Assembly (NCBI GenBank): GCA_963969595.1
Contig: OZ018410.1
Location: 32,492,913-32,556,912, forward strand
Direction of reading: 5' to 3'
Source: Neckera pumila
Lineage: Eukaryota > Streptophyta > Bryopsida > Hypnales > Neckeraceae
Length of the DNA stretch: 64,000 nucleotides
Shown here: in pieces, positions 24,754 through 37,273 of the stretch
How positions within the stretch are numbered: position 1 is the stretch's first letter
How the letters are laid out: every line of letters starts with the position of its first letter
Translations under genes and position numbers: made by a program
The notes under the pieces: generated by a model
Database searches by the model: none
Told to the model about the DNA's origin: nothing
Seen by the model: only the letters and a program-made list of their open reading frames with translations

Positions 24754-25296
24754 TTAAAAAAAAAAAAAACTCAAAAAAAATATAAACATTGACATTTTGA
24801 TTCGCGTAAATAAGAGTAATAATTTAAATTATATAAGTGAAATTTCCATTTCCAATGATTTTATGAAGTTGGCTATGCACAAAAATAATTACTAAAATGT
24901 TTTTTCCAAGTTTTTTCCAAGTCTTAAATGCATCTTGAAGCGAAATTTACTTTCAATTCTTCCGTATAATTTACACGTTACAATCACATGATTTTTCTAA
25001 TTTTGATTTGTTTTTAAGCCTTATAATTCAATCATGTTTTCTGTTTTAAAATTTTTAATTGTTTTAGCAATAATCTACAAATCTAGGAGAAGTTTAGAAC
25101 TATACCATAAATTGGGCTTCTAAGTAGAATGTATTTCTTATATTGGGCACTTTTATAATTATATTTAGTTACCAAACTAATATATAAAAATTAATGTAAA
25201 ACTCAACGGTAATTAAAGTTATCAAATGAGTTGAAAGGGTCCCATGCTTTGATTTGGGGTGGTACCACTAAGTTTACTTTGAATATAATATTGTTA

Positions 25297-26850
25297 CCCC
25301 TAAAAGCCTCAAATGTCCCCTTGATTGAGGAAAAATTGAAGGTTTGCATAGGTTCCTATGATCTCAATTTTTGATGTAAAAGTTTTGAAAATATTTTGAA
25401 GATTAAAAAACACATTAGGGTGAATGCAAAAAATGACCGGTACTATTTTGCATCACACGTGAATTAGCTTTATGAGAATATATCTTAAAATCTATATCAT
25501 CCTAAATTCAAAATGGAGCTCATCAAACAGTACCAAAAAATCACAAAAGTTCAAAAAAATATAAAAATTTCTCATAAAAAATACTTTTGTCTACATTGAG
25601 AGATTGGTTCATTCCATTTGGATTAGTAATGAGCAAATTACAGAGCCTCTTGTATTTTGAGCAATCAGACCTTTTTCTTCAAAAAAATAATTGATAAGAT
25701 TTATTTTTGAACTCAGTTTTTACAATTTTTCAAAAAAGGAGTTCTACAAGGCTAAATTTTCTTTCTAGAACAATGTCATAATTGAAATTAGTGTGTTCAA
25801 ATCTAACTTAAACCTATTAATGATTTAGACTTTAGTTCTTTGCAAATCTTAGTTCAATTCTTCAATATTGAAATTTAAAAAAACAAAATTTGTAGTGCAA
25901 AATTTTGAGTTAAAAAGATTCAAAGTCTTATGAGGTGATTGCAAGTATAACCTGTCAATTTGTTCCACTTTAATCTAGTAATCATTGTACTATGACCTTT
26001 TGAAAAAATTATTTAAAATTAATACAAATAAGAATAATTAGCATAACACTAAAAATAATACATCACCAAAATTTGAGACCTTAGAAAAATGTAGATCAAA
26101 AGTTATTCACAAAATAGAGTGACAAAAATATTGAAGAAAATAGACACTTTGACGTTTTAGTCTATAAAATATAGGAAGAATAATTTACAAAGAGAAACTG
26201 AAAATTGACCATTTGAAAGAACTTCATCACTTCATAGTGAAATATTTCACCACAAAATGATTCAAAAACCATCTTCTATGTTCAAAAGTGTAAGTGCAAG
26301 GAAGCCTTATTTGCACAAATGTGCAAGATATAAAATAATATTTTTTTTCAAACCCCCCTTGGTAAGAATATGCTTGATTACAGTGGAAATCGACCACAAA
26401 AATCTCAACTCTAGATTATTAATTTTGGATACTTTGTAATACTAAAATCTCCTAAAACTGAAAACATAATAAATTAACAAAACTATTAAATAAATATGAG
26501 ATATAAAATTATTAAATATATAATTATTCTATTTAATGTTTGAAATATGGGATATGATTACACTTAAAACAACCATCTCCAATAAGAAGTTCAAGTTCAA
26601 ATGATTTATGCTTAAAAAGTTATTGCAATGGAAAGCTTTGACACTCCCCTTGTGACAAATAAACTATTCAAGTGTTTCTTGCAATGATCCTACAACATAG
26701 TCACTTAAAGTTCAAAAAACTTCTTTTCTTCACTTTAATTGTAGATATCTTGCAATCTCTATTCTGGAAGTTTCTAAAATTTCTTCCACACATTCTTATA
26801 CCAATCTAGTGCAAGATCCCATACAGTTAAATACGCAAAAAAATCACATT
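25297..26850 (+). mobile_element. TTAA family, copy G, truncated and interrupted
   Basis: Starts CCCCTAAAAGCCTCAAATG with GTTA in place of TTAA. It follows copy A in order: GGTTCCTATGATCTCAATTT, CTAGAACAATGTC, AAAAAGATTCAAAG, then TTCTTCACTTTAATTG and TATCTTGCAATCTC. It is about 600-700 bp longer than expected, because unrelated sequence (about 25935-26705) interrupts it. It stops at a TTAA (26851-26854) where copy F begins. The last hundred bases of the family are missing. Confidence 0.65.
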
Positions 26851-26854
26851 TTAA

Positions 26855-28713
26855 CCCCTAAAGTTCCATGACTATGCTTTCACCAAAAACATTTCGAAAT
26901 GCCACTTTTAGTACAAGTTCCAATTTTTGAAAAAAAAGTTTGTTTAACCCCTAAATTCCCATTGTCCCCTTCGGGGACAAAATGGATTTTGGGCAGGCTA
27001 CTACGGCTTCAATATTCATCATTATTTTCTGAATTTTTTTTGAAGATAGAAAAACCCATTAGCTTTACAGAAATATAATTTTTATTTCAATTGGTGCCCA
27101 AGAGCAAAAGTTATGGCACGAAAGCTCCTTTTTTTCGGTGAGGTGGGCAGAAATCTTGTCAAACAAAAAAATTTAAAATTTTTTTTTGGAATTATTTTTT
27201 TATAGATTGTGTTTTTATCTATATAAGAAGCTTTGATTCATCTCATTTGGATTTGTTATGTGAACGTTATGGACAATCTTATTTTTTGGGCAATTAAAGC
27301 ATCTTTTTGAAAAAATAACTTCTAGGACTCATTTCTGAATGCAATTTTTCAAATTTTTCAGATTTTTTTTTGACTAGGCTAAATTTGCTTGCTAAAACAA
27401 TCTTACCATTGGAATTATAGTGTTTTAATTCCATCTTAGAGAATATGACGATTTAATTTTTCTTTCAATCTTGGACCTACTTCTACTTAACAATTTTTCA
27501 AAGAATGAAAATCAAGTGAATTTTTTTTGAATTTTTTTCTCAAGATTCTCAACTCAATTACTCAACATAAAAAAAATTAAATTCAAAGTCCGTAGTGCAA
27601 ATTTTTTTCACAAATGGCGCTCAAAGTCATTTGAAATTGCAAGTCAGTGTTCAAAAAACCAAATTTTTCCAACTTTGAATGCTTATATCTTCTAATTTGT
27701 ACGGTCAAACTTTACGAAATTTTTACCACATGACTTAAGATAATTTAAGTACAAGATCCTATGATTAGATTCTAAGAAAATTATTTTTTTTCTTTTCTTA
27801 GATGAACGTAGCAGAATTGGCAATTTTGAGTCTATTCAAAACTGCCAGTTTTGACAAAAAAATGCCTTGGGACTTTAGGAGTTAACACATGTAATTGTAG
27901 GATCTTGTAGTTGCTAACTTGAGAACATGTGGTAAAAATTTCAGAAATTTCCACCGCGTGGATTGCAAGATATAAGCATTCAAATTCACTAAAGTCATTT
28001 TTTTGGCCATGCAAGAAACAGGGTAGCTGCACTTAACAAGCTCACTTTTCTATGAAAAAATGTCCAAAATTGTGGTGCTTCTTTGGATTCTTTTTTCTAG
28101 ACAAGTTGGCCACATGCTTGAAAATTTTTGAAACACTTAGAATTGTACTACATATAGGAAAAAAATAGTAAGTAGACAGTAGTAGAGGATGATTCAAAAC
28201 ACTAAATTGTTAAGAGTTTAATTCTGGAAATGAATAATGCCAATCCAAATGGTTTCAGTGCTATAATAAACAATCTACATCCTCTCATTTTGTATATTTT
28301 AGAAAATACTGAAAATTGAATAAGATAAAGGACTTCAAAGTTTATTTTAGAGTAGAAACGCCCTAACTGCCCACAAACAAAGAATCCTTGTAACTTTTGA
28401 CTCATTGATCAAAATGGAATGATTTAAAGCTTTCCATGTAAATATTACTCTAGAAAATCAATTTCAAATTTTTGTTTTTGAAAAAAGTGAATTTTTTTAT
28501 GTGCCTAGAGTGCCTATTTACAAAAAAATAAATAACATATTAAGCCATAACTTTTATTCATATTTTCAAATGTCATGAAATTTATTGCATATGAAAGGTA
28601 TTCCTTGTCTCCACCTTTTGTTCAACTTTGAGTGAAATGTATAGAAATTTTTAGTCCCACGTACCTACCTAAAATTGCTATATAGCCAAAAAATGCATGT
28701 TGGTCCTTAGGGG
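26855..28713 (-). mobile_element. TTAA family, copy F, reverse orientation, split by copy B
   Basis: The left piece, 26855-26943 (CCCCTAAAGTTCCATGACTA...), resumes at 27886 after the TTAA-flanked copy B and ends CATGTTGGTCCTTAGGGG at 28713. Removing B and one TTAA leaves 921 bp, the standard family length, and the joined order matches copy E throughout. The TTAA flank is present on the left (26851-26854); the right flank is TTTA. Its right end carries the AACATGC subfamily terminus, as in copy C. Confidence 0.82.
26948..27881 (+). mobile_element. TTAA family, copy B (934 bp), nested in copy F
   Basis: Starts CCCCTAAATTCCC and ends GGGACTTTAGGAG, with TTAA at 26944-26947 and 27882-27885. A perfect hairpin GTCCCC-TTC-GGGGAC follows the left end. 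Same subfamily and orientation as copy A, including GAGCAAAAGTTATGGCACGA. Confidence 0.85.
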
Positions 28714-28717
28714 TTTA

Positions 28718-29125
28718 GAATAGATCCAGTGTTTGGAAGGCACAATGGATTGACGCTAGGCACCCATAGACTAAAAATCAATCCTAAAACACTAGAGCCT
28801 GGTTGTGCTTGATTATTTATCAAGGGTGGGTAAATACGTGCTCACACTCATCTATTCTTGTCTGTTCAAGAACTTCTCCTTCATGTATCAATGGTGCACT
28901 TTTTCTTTCTAGAATGCACTCTACTGTTACATAATGATGGAATTGGGTGCATGGATAGAAATGGGTACGTCTTTCTTACATTGGAAATAAATAAACTAAA
29001 AATCAAAGTGAATGATAGTCTACCTTAGTCTTCTAAACTAAAATACAATAGAAAAAAATGATAATGATGATAATAGAAATTGCTCATTAGAAAACGTCTC
29101 CAAAATTTGACCTTCATTTCAACTA
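28718..29125. other. Spacer between TTAA elements
   Basis: About 400 bases between copies F and C. No gene or repeat recognised. Confidence 0.5.
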
Positions 29126-29129
29126 TTAA

Positions 29130-30053
29130 CCCCTAAAGGACCAACATGCGTTTTTTAGCTGTATATAAATTTTGGGCAGGTACGTGTGACTAGAGATATC
29201 CATATTTGAGGCTGAAATTTTAATAGAAGGTGGGGGCAAGGAATATCTTCATGTATACCAAGTTTCATGACATTTCAAAATACGAGTCAAAAGTTGTGAC
29301 CTGACATGTTACTTTTTTCCGTAATCGGGCAGTTTGGGCAGATCAGAAAAAATCATTTTTTCCGGAATTTTTTTTTTGAAGTTGGTTTTCTACATTTATA
29401 TATACTTAAAAAGCTTTGAGTCACTCCATTTCAATCAATGAGTCAAAAGTTATGAGAGTTTTTGGTTTGCGGGCAGTTATGGATTCTCTACTCTAAAAAA
29501 AACTTTAAAGTCGTTTATTTAACTTAATTTTCAATATTTTTGGAAAAAAATAAAATCTTAGGATGTAGATTGATTATTACAGCATTACAACCGTTGGGAT
29601 TGGCATTTTTAAATTCCATGATTAAATTTTTAACAATTTAGTATTTTGAGTCATTTTCTACTTCTTTCTACTTACTATTTTTTTCCTATATGTTGTACAA
29701 TTCCAAATGATGTGAAATTTTTCATACATATAGACAACTTGTTTAGGAAACAGAATTCAAAGAAGCACCACCTTTATTGTCATTTTTTCATTGAAAAGTG
29801 AGCTTGCAAAGTGCAGCTGCCCGGTTTTTCGCAGGATTGAAAAAATGGTTTTTAAGACTTTGAGTGCTTATATCTTATGATCCACACGGTGGAATTTTCT
29901 GAAATTTTTACCACATGTTTTCAAAATATCATACTACAAGATCCTACGGTTACATATGTCAAAAAAAAAAATTTCCCAAAAATTTGGTAGTTGTATTAGA
30001 AATGGCAGTTTTGGAGCGTTTTTGGTGATTACATAGTCATGAAACTTTAGGGG
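29130..30053 (+). mobile_element. TTAA family, copy C (924 bp)
   Basis: Starts CCCCTAAAGGACCAACATGC and ends GAAACTTTAGGGG, with TTAA at 29126-29129 and 30054-30057. Its left end matches the complement of the right ends of E and F (ATGCATTTTTTGGC, TTTTGGGCA, GACTAGAGAT). Inner block: ACCGTTGGGATTGGCATTTT. Forward orientation. Confidence 0.85.
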
Positions 30054-30079
30054 TTAAAAAGTCCATATTTCCATATAAA

Positions 30080-30982
30080 TACCTAAAGGACCAAAAAGCC
30101 CGCTTCGGAGGTTTTGAAAACTTGGGCAGCTTCTATTGACTTCATAGTTTGGTACTATTGCATAAATTTTAGGATGGATGCTACCATAATCTACGTGTGC
30201 AGTTTTGTTTTATATCATTCCGATAAATATTTAAAAAGTTAGAAGTTCTTCTATATAATTATTAATGTCAAATCGGGCAGCAAAAAATATATTCAAAAGA
30301 TATATTAATTATTTTTTGGAATTGTATAATTGATACCTACTCAAAAACATTTAAGCCACTCAATTCCAAATAATGAAGTCAAAATTAATCAAGAATATTG
30401 TTTTGTAGGCAATGAAGGTAGAAAACACATAAATACATTGCTTTCAATTTTGAAAATTTTCAAATAAAAATTAAATTAAATTATACTGATTTTTTATTAC
30501 AACATTCTCATCATTGGGAACTTTTTATTTCTTGTAAAAATTATTAGCCGATTAGTTTTTTCTTTCATTCCATACTACCTTCCATTTTATAGTTTTTTTT
30601 GAAAGATGACTATGACAGTATTTTTGGTTAAAATGTTTTACATAAGTTTTAAATCCATTTTTCAACATATTGACTAAAATATACAAGTTAATGGACATAT
30701 GCATTTTTTCCTAAAAATGTTGAAATACAAAACTTCACCTTTTAGAAGGGCTAGAAAAGCCTACATTTTGAAGTTTAGGCACATTCAACTTGCAATTGGT
30801 GTTGATATTCATTCTCAAATTTTGGAACAATGTACTTGAAAAAATTGACCAAATTATCATGTAGTTGAATTTGTTAAAACACAAATATTGATGAAGATTT
30901 TGGCCTTGCGCTAAAGACAAGTATTTTGAAGCAGTTTTGGGCTCTAAACATTTGGCCTCTAAACATGTTGGTCCTTTAGGGG
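30080..30982 (+). mobile_element. TTAA family, copy D (about 900 bp), degenerate
   Basis: Starts at a decayed end (TACCTAAAGGACC) and ends GTTGGTCCTTTAGGGG, followed by TCAA. Left interior has CCCGCTTCGGAGG and TTGGGCAGCTTC, matching the subterminal hairpin and TTGGGCAG block of the family. It lies 22 bases beyond copy C. Confidence 0.7.
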
Positions 30983-30986
30983 TCAA

Positions 30987-32086
30987 AAAAAGTTCTTATG
31001 ATATAAAAAGCATTTCATTGAAGCAAAACCTTTAGAGCATTTATAACAAAGTCACTAGAAAAAGTTTAAATATATCTATATTCTCAAAAAAAGTCCATAT
31101 GTAATATTTTGTTTAGCTAGGACACTCCCTGTACTACACAACTACACTTCAAAAGTCCCATACTCCTATTAAAAATTGGAAATCCATAAACCAACTACAT
31201 AAACATCTTCATAATCAAGTTGCTAAGTATTTTGGACAAAAACATTACAAAAAGATGTGACCATTTATGGCTTAGAGTCTTTGTAATGCTAACATTTTTT
31301 CAAGACATCTTTGTGTCCGATTTATTGAGATACCAAACCATGCATCCACCTATTGTTTAAAAAGGCTGGTCAATTTTTTGAATAAGACAGACCATGCAAA
31401 ATGTGTTGTACATAGTGACTTTTACATGCATCCTCAAATTCTTGTAGATGGAGTGATTCTCTTCTTAGAACTTTGTCTTCTTTACATCTATTAAACAATT
31501 TTTAGGTCCTCATTCTTTTGTTTTTGTATTCAATCGGACATATTTCCAATTTTTGTTTTGAATGTATGAAGTTGTAGGAGGAAAAGATGAAGGTAGTTTA
31601 CTTTCTAATTGAACTTTGGGATTATATAACATCAAGATAAGGTAAAATATTAACTATGGGGATAAACAGTAGCCGATGGGTGTGAGACTGACCATATAGT
31701 CAAACTATGGGCTGAAATCCACTTGTTTAGGTAGAGGATAAAGAGGGGGGATCTTCTTCTGCCTTCTCATTGTTTGTTTTGCTTGCTGTAAGTTTAGAGA
31801 GCCATAATAAATTGTGTATTTTGAGCTTTGAAATGAAAATTAGAGAAGATACTTTTCTTCTTATTGTAATTTCAAAAAGTAATGATTTGCTTTTTTTGGA
31901 GTTTGTAAATGAATGTTATGGCTGATGGAATGAGACAAGGTAAACTGTCATAGAATTTGACGGTAAACTTTATGAGCACTTATAATAGTTTGGTTAGGAA
32001 GTATCTAGTTACTTGTAAGGTTTGATACGTCTATATAATGAATTGTTATTTTTACAAAAAATTATAGAATTTTATTTTAGTATTAA
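30987..32086. other. AT-rich intergenic stretch
   Basis: No gene or clear repeat seen over about 1.1 kb. Confidence 0.5.
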
Positions 32087-32440
32087 GAAGTGAAAGTTAT
32101 GAGCTTGGAAGTAAGGTAGTGTTCAACCACTACTAAATTGAGGAAGGCACTTTGACTTGCTATAAAAGTTGGATAGTAAGAAATTTGGACCTGAAATTTG
32201 TATAAATTATAAAAGAATATGTTAAAATATTTGAAAAGCTATTACACTCTTAGTTCAAAGTTATGAAGTGAGAGATATGGATTTAGAAGTAAAGTAGTCT
32301 TGAGCTGTCAATGAATTAAAGAAAGGAAACTTCAACTGTCTGTAAAAGTCAAGCAGTAAAAAAATTTGGCTTGAAATTTGCAGGTTTATAGAAATTTGTA
32401 TTAGCTTTTTAAAATGCTATCACACTCTTGATTTGAAATT
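32087..32440 (+). repeat. Tandem duplication, two units of about 178 bp
   Basis: Unit 1 begins at 32087 (GAAGTGAAAGTTATG) and unit 2 at 32265 (GAAGTGAGAGATATG). Shared order: GAAGTAAGGTAGT or GAAGTAAAGTAGT, ACTTTGACTTGC or ACTTCAACTGTC, CTGAAATTTG or TTGAAATTTG, then CTATTACACTCTTAG or CTATCACACTCTTGA. Diverged, non-coding. Confidence 0.7.
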
Positions 32441-32561
32441 TTGGAATTGTTGTGGTATTCATCTAAGAATTGATGTACTTTCAAAGAATTTCATACAATT
32501 TAGACACAACTCATACAACTTCTACACAAATTTATGATATTTTATTTGGCTTATACAATCC

Positions 32562-32564
<3 letters not shown>

Positions 32565-32600
<36 letters not shown>
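32565..32600 (+). repeat. (TA)18 microsatellite
   Basis: Thirty-six bases of uninterrupted TA. Confidence 0.95.
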
Positions 32601-32601
<1 letters not shown>

Positions 32602-32789
32602 TTGATGTATTATAAGTGACATATATAAGTATGATTAATATTATATTCCAAATGTACCACAAGAGTATCAGCATGCATCTACACATACTAAAACAAATAA
32701 TGGACATTTGTATGCAAAGTACATTCACCATAATTTATATTTCATTTAATTATGAGATTCTTCATGTCTAAGGCCAAATCTAGTTGCAA

Positions 32790-33134
32790 CTAGAAACTCG
32801 GTGTCTTCCCAAGGCAAATCCTCTCTATCCCAACAGCATCACGACCCTTGTTTCTTTTATGCACCACCTTTGTAACTTTGGTGCATGAGGGGTAATCCAT
32901 CAACACTATATTCTTCTCCAATTTGCCACAACCTTCCACGACGTTCTCTAATTCAAAAAGAGCTTCAACTAAATTATGGATGTAAGAAGTTGCCTTCCTT
33001 TTCAAAGAGTTGTTGCTGTTCATTAAAATCCAATTGTCTACCCAACAAAAGAATTCTTTCACTAGCAACCAAATATATTCAAATATAAACTCGTGATTTT
33101 TTGTATGCTTTACCCTATATAGTTCTTTTGCCAA
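32790..33134 (-). other. Open frame of 114 codons, unrecognised
   Basis: Reads MAKELYRVKHTKNHEFIFEY then WLLVKEFFCWVDNW and a Lys-rich end. No domain recognised, no splice or neighbour context. It could be a transposon remnant or chance; listed only because it is longer than expected in AT-rich sequence. Confidence 0.2.
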
Positions 33135-34559
33135 ACATTTGCAACATTCATACCAATTTTTTTCAATTGATCAACTTTTTGATGAATCCATATAAATTTT
33201 GCTACTTCATATTTAATCAATCCCCATTTAGTTTCTAGTGATCTTCAAATCTACTTCCACCCAATCTATTTAGATTGTAATGTAATCCATTCTTAATCTA
33301 GAAAGCATTGGACTTCTATTGGTCCCCTCCCAAAAAATAAGGTCTTGCAAGATCACAAGAATGCCATGAGCAAATTGTCTTTCTTCTCCAATACCCAAAT
33401 CCTAACTTTTAGATGTGGCCTTCAATGCAAAACTGCGTCCCCTATGTTGTGATTGCCTCTAAGTGCTCATGTCCACCTTTACTTCAACGCCTTCGCCCTA
33501 ACATCAAGTTGGCTTCCTTCCCTCTTAGCATTTGCGTACTCAAATGCTAACCCATCTCCCCCCATTCATGCGCCCACTGTTTACGTATTGGCCTTCTTCA
33601 CCCTCACGCTCTTTGCGATCAATTTCTTCCCCATTCAAGCTTTTGCGGCGTCTTGTGGATTGACCATGACAATCGCATCTTCTTGTTGCTTTTCCTTCCA
33701 ATCTCAACGAAGGATGCTATTATGTGAGCATAGGAATGTGAGCCCATAAGCCTAGAATTCTACACATCTATGTTATAGGTGTATATATTATAGAAACCAT
33801 CTATAATTATAGGATATATATGTTTCAAATATCCATATTATAGGTGGTTAAGATACATACCCCTTCTATATTGTGTGGTGTCCATATTAAAGGTACCTAT
33901 ATTGTAGGCTCAATATTCACAAGCTTGCATTCTTGGGCTCACACACTAGCACCATTGCAGTCCCGCCAATGAACCCCAACAATTGTTCCTTGTAAATTTC
34001 CTAAAATCGTAGCTAAGTTGAAAAAAATTTGGCATGGAAAGGTAGCATGCCAAAGCAACTTTGGAGTGGGTTGGTCTAGATTTTGTTGTCTCCAAATCCA
34101 CAGCGGAGGAGGAGGTGTCAAATATTGTGACCGGACTCAATAAACATAGTCAGTCAGGCCTATTCACATTGAAGCGATGCCCACACTCTAAAGTAGAACA
34201 ATCCAATTGCAACATCTACTGGACCTTCCATTTGTGCCATTCATTACTACAGTCTTAGCAACCTTATTAGCAATATGACAATGCACTTGGGGTGGTGACA
34301 CGTCAATGTGTGGTTAAATATGGGTTTACCCACACTTTACCAATTTAGTTCCAACAAAATCACAAAAATCACAAAAAAATCATTTTTTGTCAAAATGTCT
34401 TGATTCTACTTGCAAATGGCTTCTCTCCAATTTTTCAATCTCTAACAAATATGTAAGTTGAAAAATAGCTTCTCCAAGGTACCTACAGTGTAGATAGCAA
34501 ATCTGGGTGGTAATAGGCTTATAGCTACCTTAAATTCCATCCAATACAATTTCCATACA
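33135..34559. other. Intergenic
   Basis: No gene recognised. Around 33770-33905 short phrases such as ATTATAGG and CCATATTA recur in a loose pattern. Confidence 0.4.
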
Positions 34560-34760
34560 AACTTGCTATGGTGACTTGTCCATGGAGGCTTGCAAAAATG
34601 CCCCGCCCGTCTTGCAAAATGGATGACTTGCTAAGAGGGACTGCTTGGAAATCAACCTTGGCTTGTAAAAACGGGTCCATTTGCCAACCGCAAAGCGGCC
34701 TGCACAATAGCAAGCGACAAGAAGTGCGTAAGCATGGCAGTTGTTGTGCCCAAGCGCTTT
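34560..34760 (-). repeat. Fragment related to the TGCAA-motif array, reverse orientation
   Basis: The complement reads CCTCTTAGCAAGTCATCC, TTTTGCAAGACGGGCGGGG and TTTTGCAAGCCTCC. This matches CTCTTAACAAGTCATCC and TATGCAAGACGGGTGGGGA at 46655-46700. Confidence 0.6.
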
Positions 34761-34949
34761 CACTTCTTTGCAGCAATTTTACTCCTCTGGCCCACTCAAT
34801 TTCACCTCCCCGCATCCTTTGTAGCCAGGCAACCGTTCTACTAGGTCTGCCAGAACTATCAAATGTGCTGTTATTTATATTGTTCTTGCTTTCTTTGATG
34901 AATTTGTGTTCGCAATGTGGGGTGACTGTTCAGAAATTGTGCGTATGAT

Positions 34950-36516
34950 GTTGAGAGGATAATCATGCTCTATGCTACGTGAGTCAAATTCAGGTAATTT
35001 TTATCAAAAATTGGTAAGTTTGTATAGTATTTTTGACTCTTTCTTCTTAAATCCTAATTTGCACATTCAAAATATTTTTAGTCCCTACAAACTAAAGCCA
35101 CAAGTGAGTATTCTCAGGCAATGATTTACATTGAGAGTTTGTCTAATTCAAGTTGGGAAGAACCTAGACTTTAAAAGCTTTAGTTTGTGAGTTATAGTAG
35201 TTCAAAATCAATACAAATTAGGCATGTTGGATCTGGATAATCAAGGTATTCAAGATTAGAAATTTGCATAATTGATTAGAAAACTGAACAATCGAAATTA
35301 GAGTTTTGGATAATCATAGATTAGGAACCTGTATTCATCGGTTAAGAAGATATTTATTGCTAATGAAGTTCACAAACCCGCATTAGGGTGTTCTTCTTCA
35401 ATTATTTTCCCTCAGATTTAGTTGTAGAAGCCATCAGTCTAGATAGGTTTTAGGGGGGGGGGTTCGGGATCTATAGTTTGTTTAGGATTTTGCAAGAAAT
35501 TGTCAAGAATTTGATATGTCAATCCAATTGGTTATAGATTATGTTAAACAATTGCGGAATATTTTAGAGATTTAGTTTTTAATTCTCACAATGTCAAAGC
35601 TAGTTTGACATGATTAAAGATTTATGTATTGTCTGTGAAATTAAAGACGTACTTCTAAAATCTCTTGCATCCTCTAGAGTTTTTCTTGCACTAATTCAGC
35701 AGCATCTTGTTTCACCTATACGATACATAAGCTCCCACCTCTAGTCAAGCACGTAGAATTTTATTTTCAAAAAACTGAACATCAACAAAAATTTCAAAAT
35801 TAGTGTTTTACAAAGTGCTGAGAAATAAAATTCATTCTTGGTTGCAACCCGCTAGACTTTGGATGCAGACTCCACCATTTTATGCACAGCCATCTTGACC
35901 GTTGGCAAGTGCGTTTTGGGGTTATATTGCAAGGCTTTGTGTACGTCCTACATCAAAATACAATTCAGGACAGCATCTTCACTGTCTCACTATTACAAAA
36001 CCTCTAATAAAAAAGAAAGTAGAGTGCATGGTTTGAGCAATGGTACCAAATACATGGCATTTGTGAAGATCTTGACACAAGACGGACATTGCCAACCCTG
36101 ACATTTGCAAACACCTTCAAGTTAATTAGTTCCCACTTGCAAAATGTGGTAGAATCATTTCAAACTACAACATTCTAGGATGTCCACATCATTTTATAGC
36201 CACATACCCTCAAATTTTTTGGCATTGCGGAAATCAATAGCTGAAGTAAGACATCTAAACACGCAGATAAAAAGCTCACAGTTCCCTTTTCAAAATTATT
36301 TTCTTCTAAAATAGAGTTCTTTTATACAAGTAACAAGTTTAATTAGGAAAATAAATTTAGATTAATTTAAACTAGAGGTATGAATATAAAAAATCAAATT
36401 GTTATAAATATATGTTTTGCATTATGTATTCTATTTGAATGTACATATAAATTAACTTTTAATTCAACTTTTTCCTTTTTTTTTTGTATAATTGATAGGG
36501 TTTTGATGATTGTCCC
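34950..36516. other. Intergenic, no gene recognised
   Basis: AT-rich. A G9 run lies near 35453-35462. Nothing else seen. Confidence 0.4.
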
Positions 36517-37273
36517 ATGGAGAACAACAATATTATAGGTACATGGGAACAACAAGAACTGCAAAGTACACTAAATGAAGAAGATGCAAATATTTTTGAT
36601 GTAATCATAGATGTAGTTCATGATCTTCATGAGCAAGTACAAGAACTTGGTGCACCATTGCCTCCTCAATGTGGTGGTTCAACTCATGAGAAAAGAGCAA
36701 ACATTGCGAGAGGAAGAGCGGAGGCACATGATCAACTAATGAAGGATTGTTTTGTAGATGACCCAGTTTATGATGCAAGGATGTTTCGTCAAAGGTTTCG
36801 TATGTCAAGGCACTTGTTTTTAAAATTGGTAGAAGCTGTAGAAAATGACGATAGGTATTTTGTAGAAAAAAAAGATGCAACGGGTACATTGGGATTGAAT
36901 AGTCTCCAAAAATGTACAGCTGTGATGAGTATGTTGGCTTCTGGTATTACATCAGATGCCACTGATGAATATGTTTGCATGGCGTCCAGTACATCTATGG
37001 AGGCCTTAAAACTATTTGTGAAAGCTATTTGAGCCGTTTATGAGAGCAGGTACCTAAGACAACCAACCAAAGAAGACATTGAAAACCAACTACGAATTAA
37101 TGGAGCACAAGATTGGCCTAGTATATTTGCATCATTGGATTGCACCATTAAGACATGGATTATCATTTGAAGATTTTTTACATCAGAGTGAATCAATTCA
37201 CAATGAAGATACGCACTATGCATTTAGAAATGACCTCATTGAACATTTGTGGGTTCTAAAAGGAGTGTCTTAG
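36517..37273 (+). pseudogene. PIF/Harbinger transposase with central deletion and frameshift
   Basis: The first 171 codons give the N-terminal part of a plant Harbinger (Plant_tran) transposase: RGRAEAHDQLMKDCFVDDPV, then YDARMFRQRFRMSRHLFL, DRYFVEKKDATGTLGL and SLQKCTAVMSMLASGI. After a TGA at 37030 the same frame continues RYLRQPTKEDIENQLRIN and FASLDC, whose Asp is the first catalytic residue. The frame then breaks, and another frame gives the C-terminal end (ESIHNEDTHYAF, NDLIEHLWVLKGVS, stop). The catalytic core between them, with the other acidic residues, is missing. A full-length protein is roughly 400 residues or more. This copy cannot be active. Flanking TIRs were not located. Confidence 0.85.

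Noticed and set aside
33453..33749. Hydrophobic 98-codon frame
   Set aside because: Hydrophobic runs are common in T-rich sequence; no conserved features.
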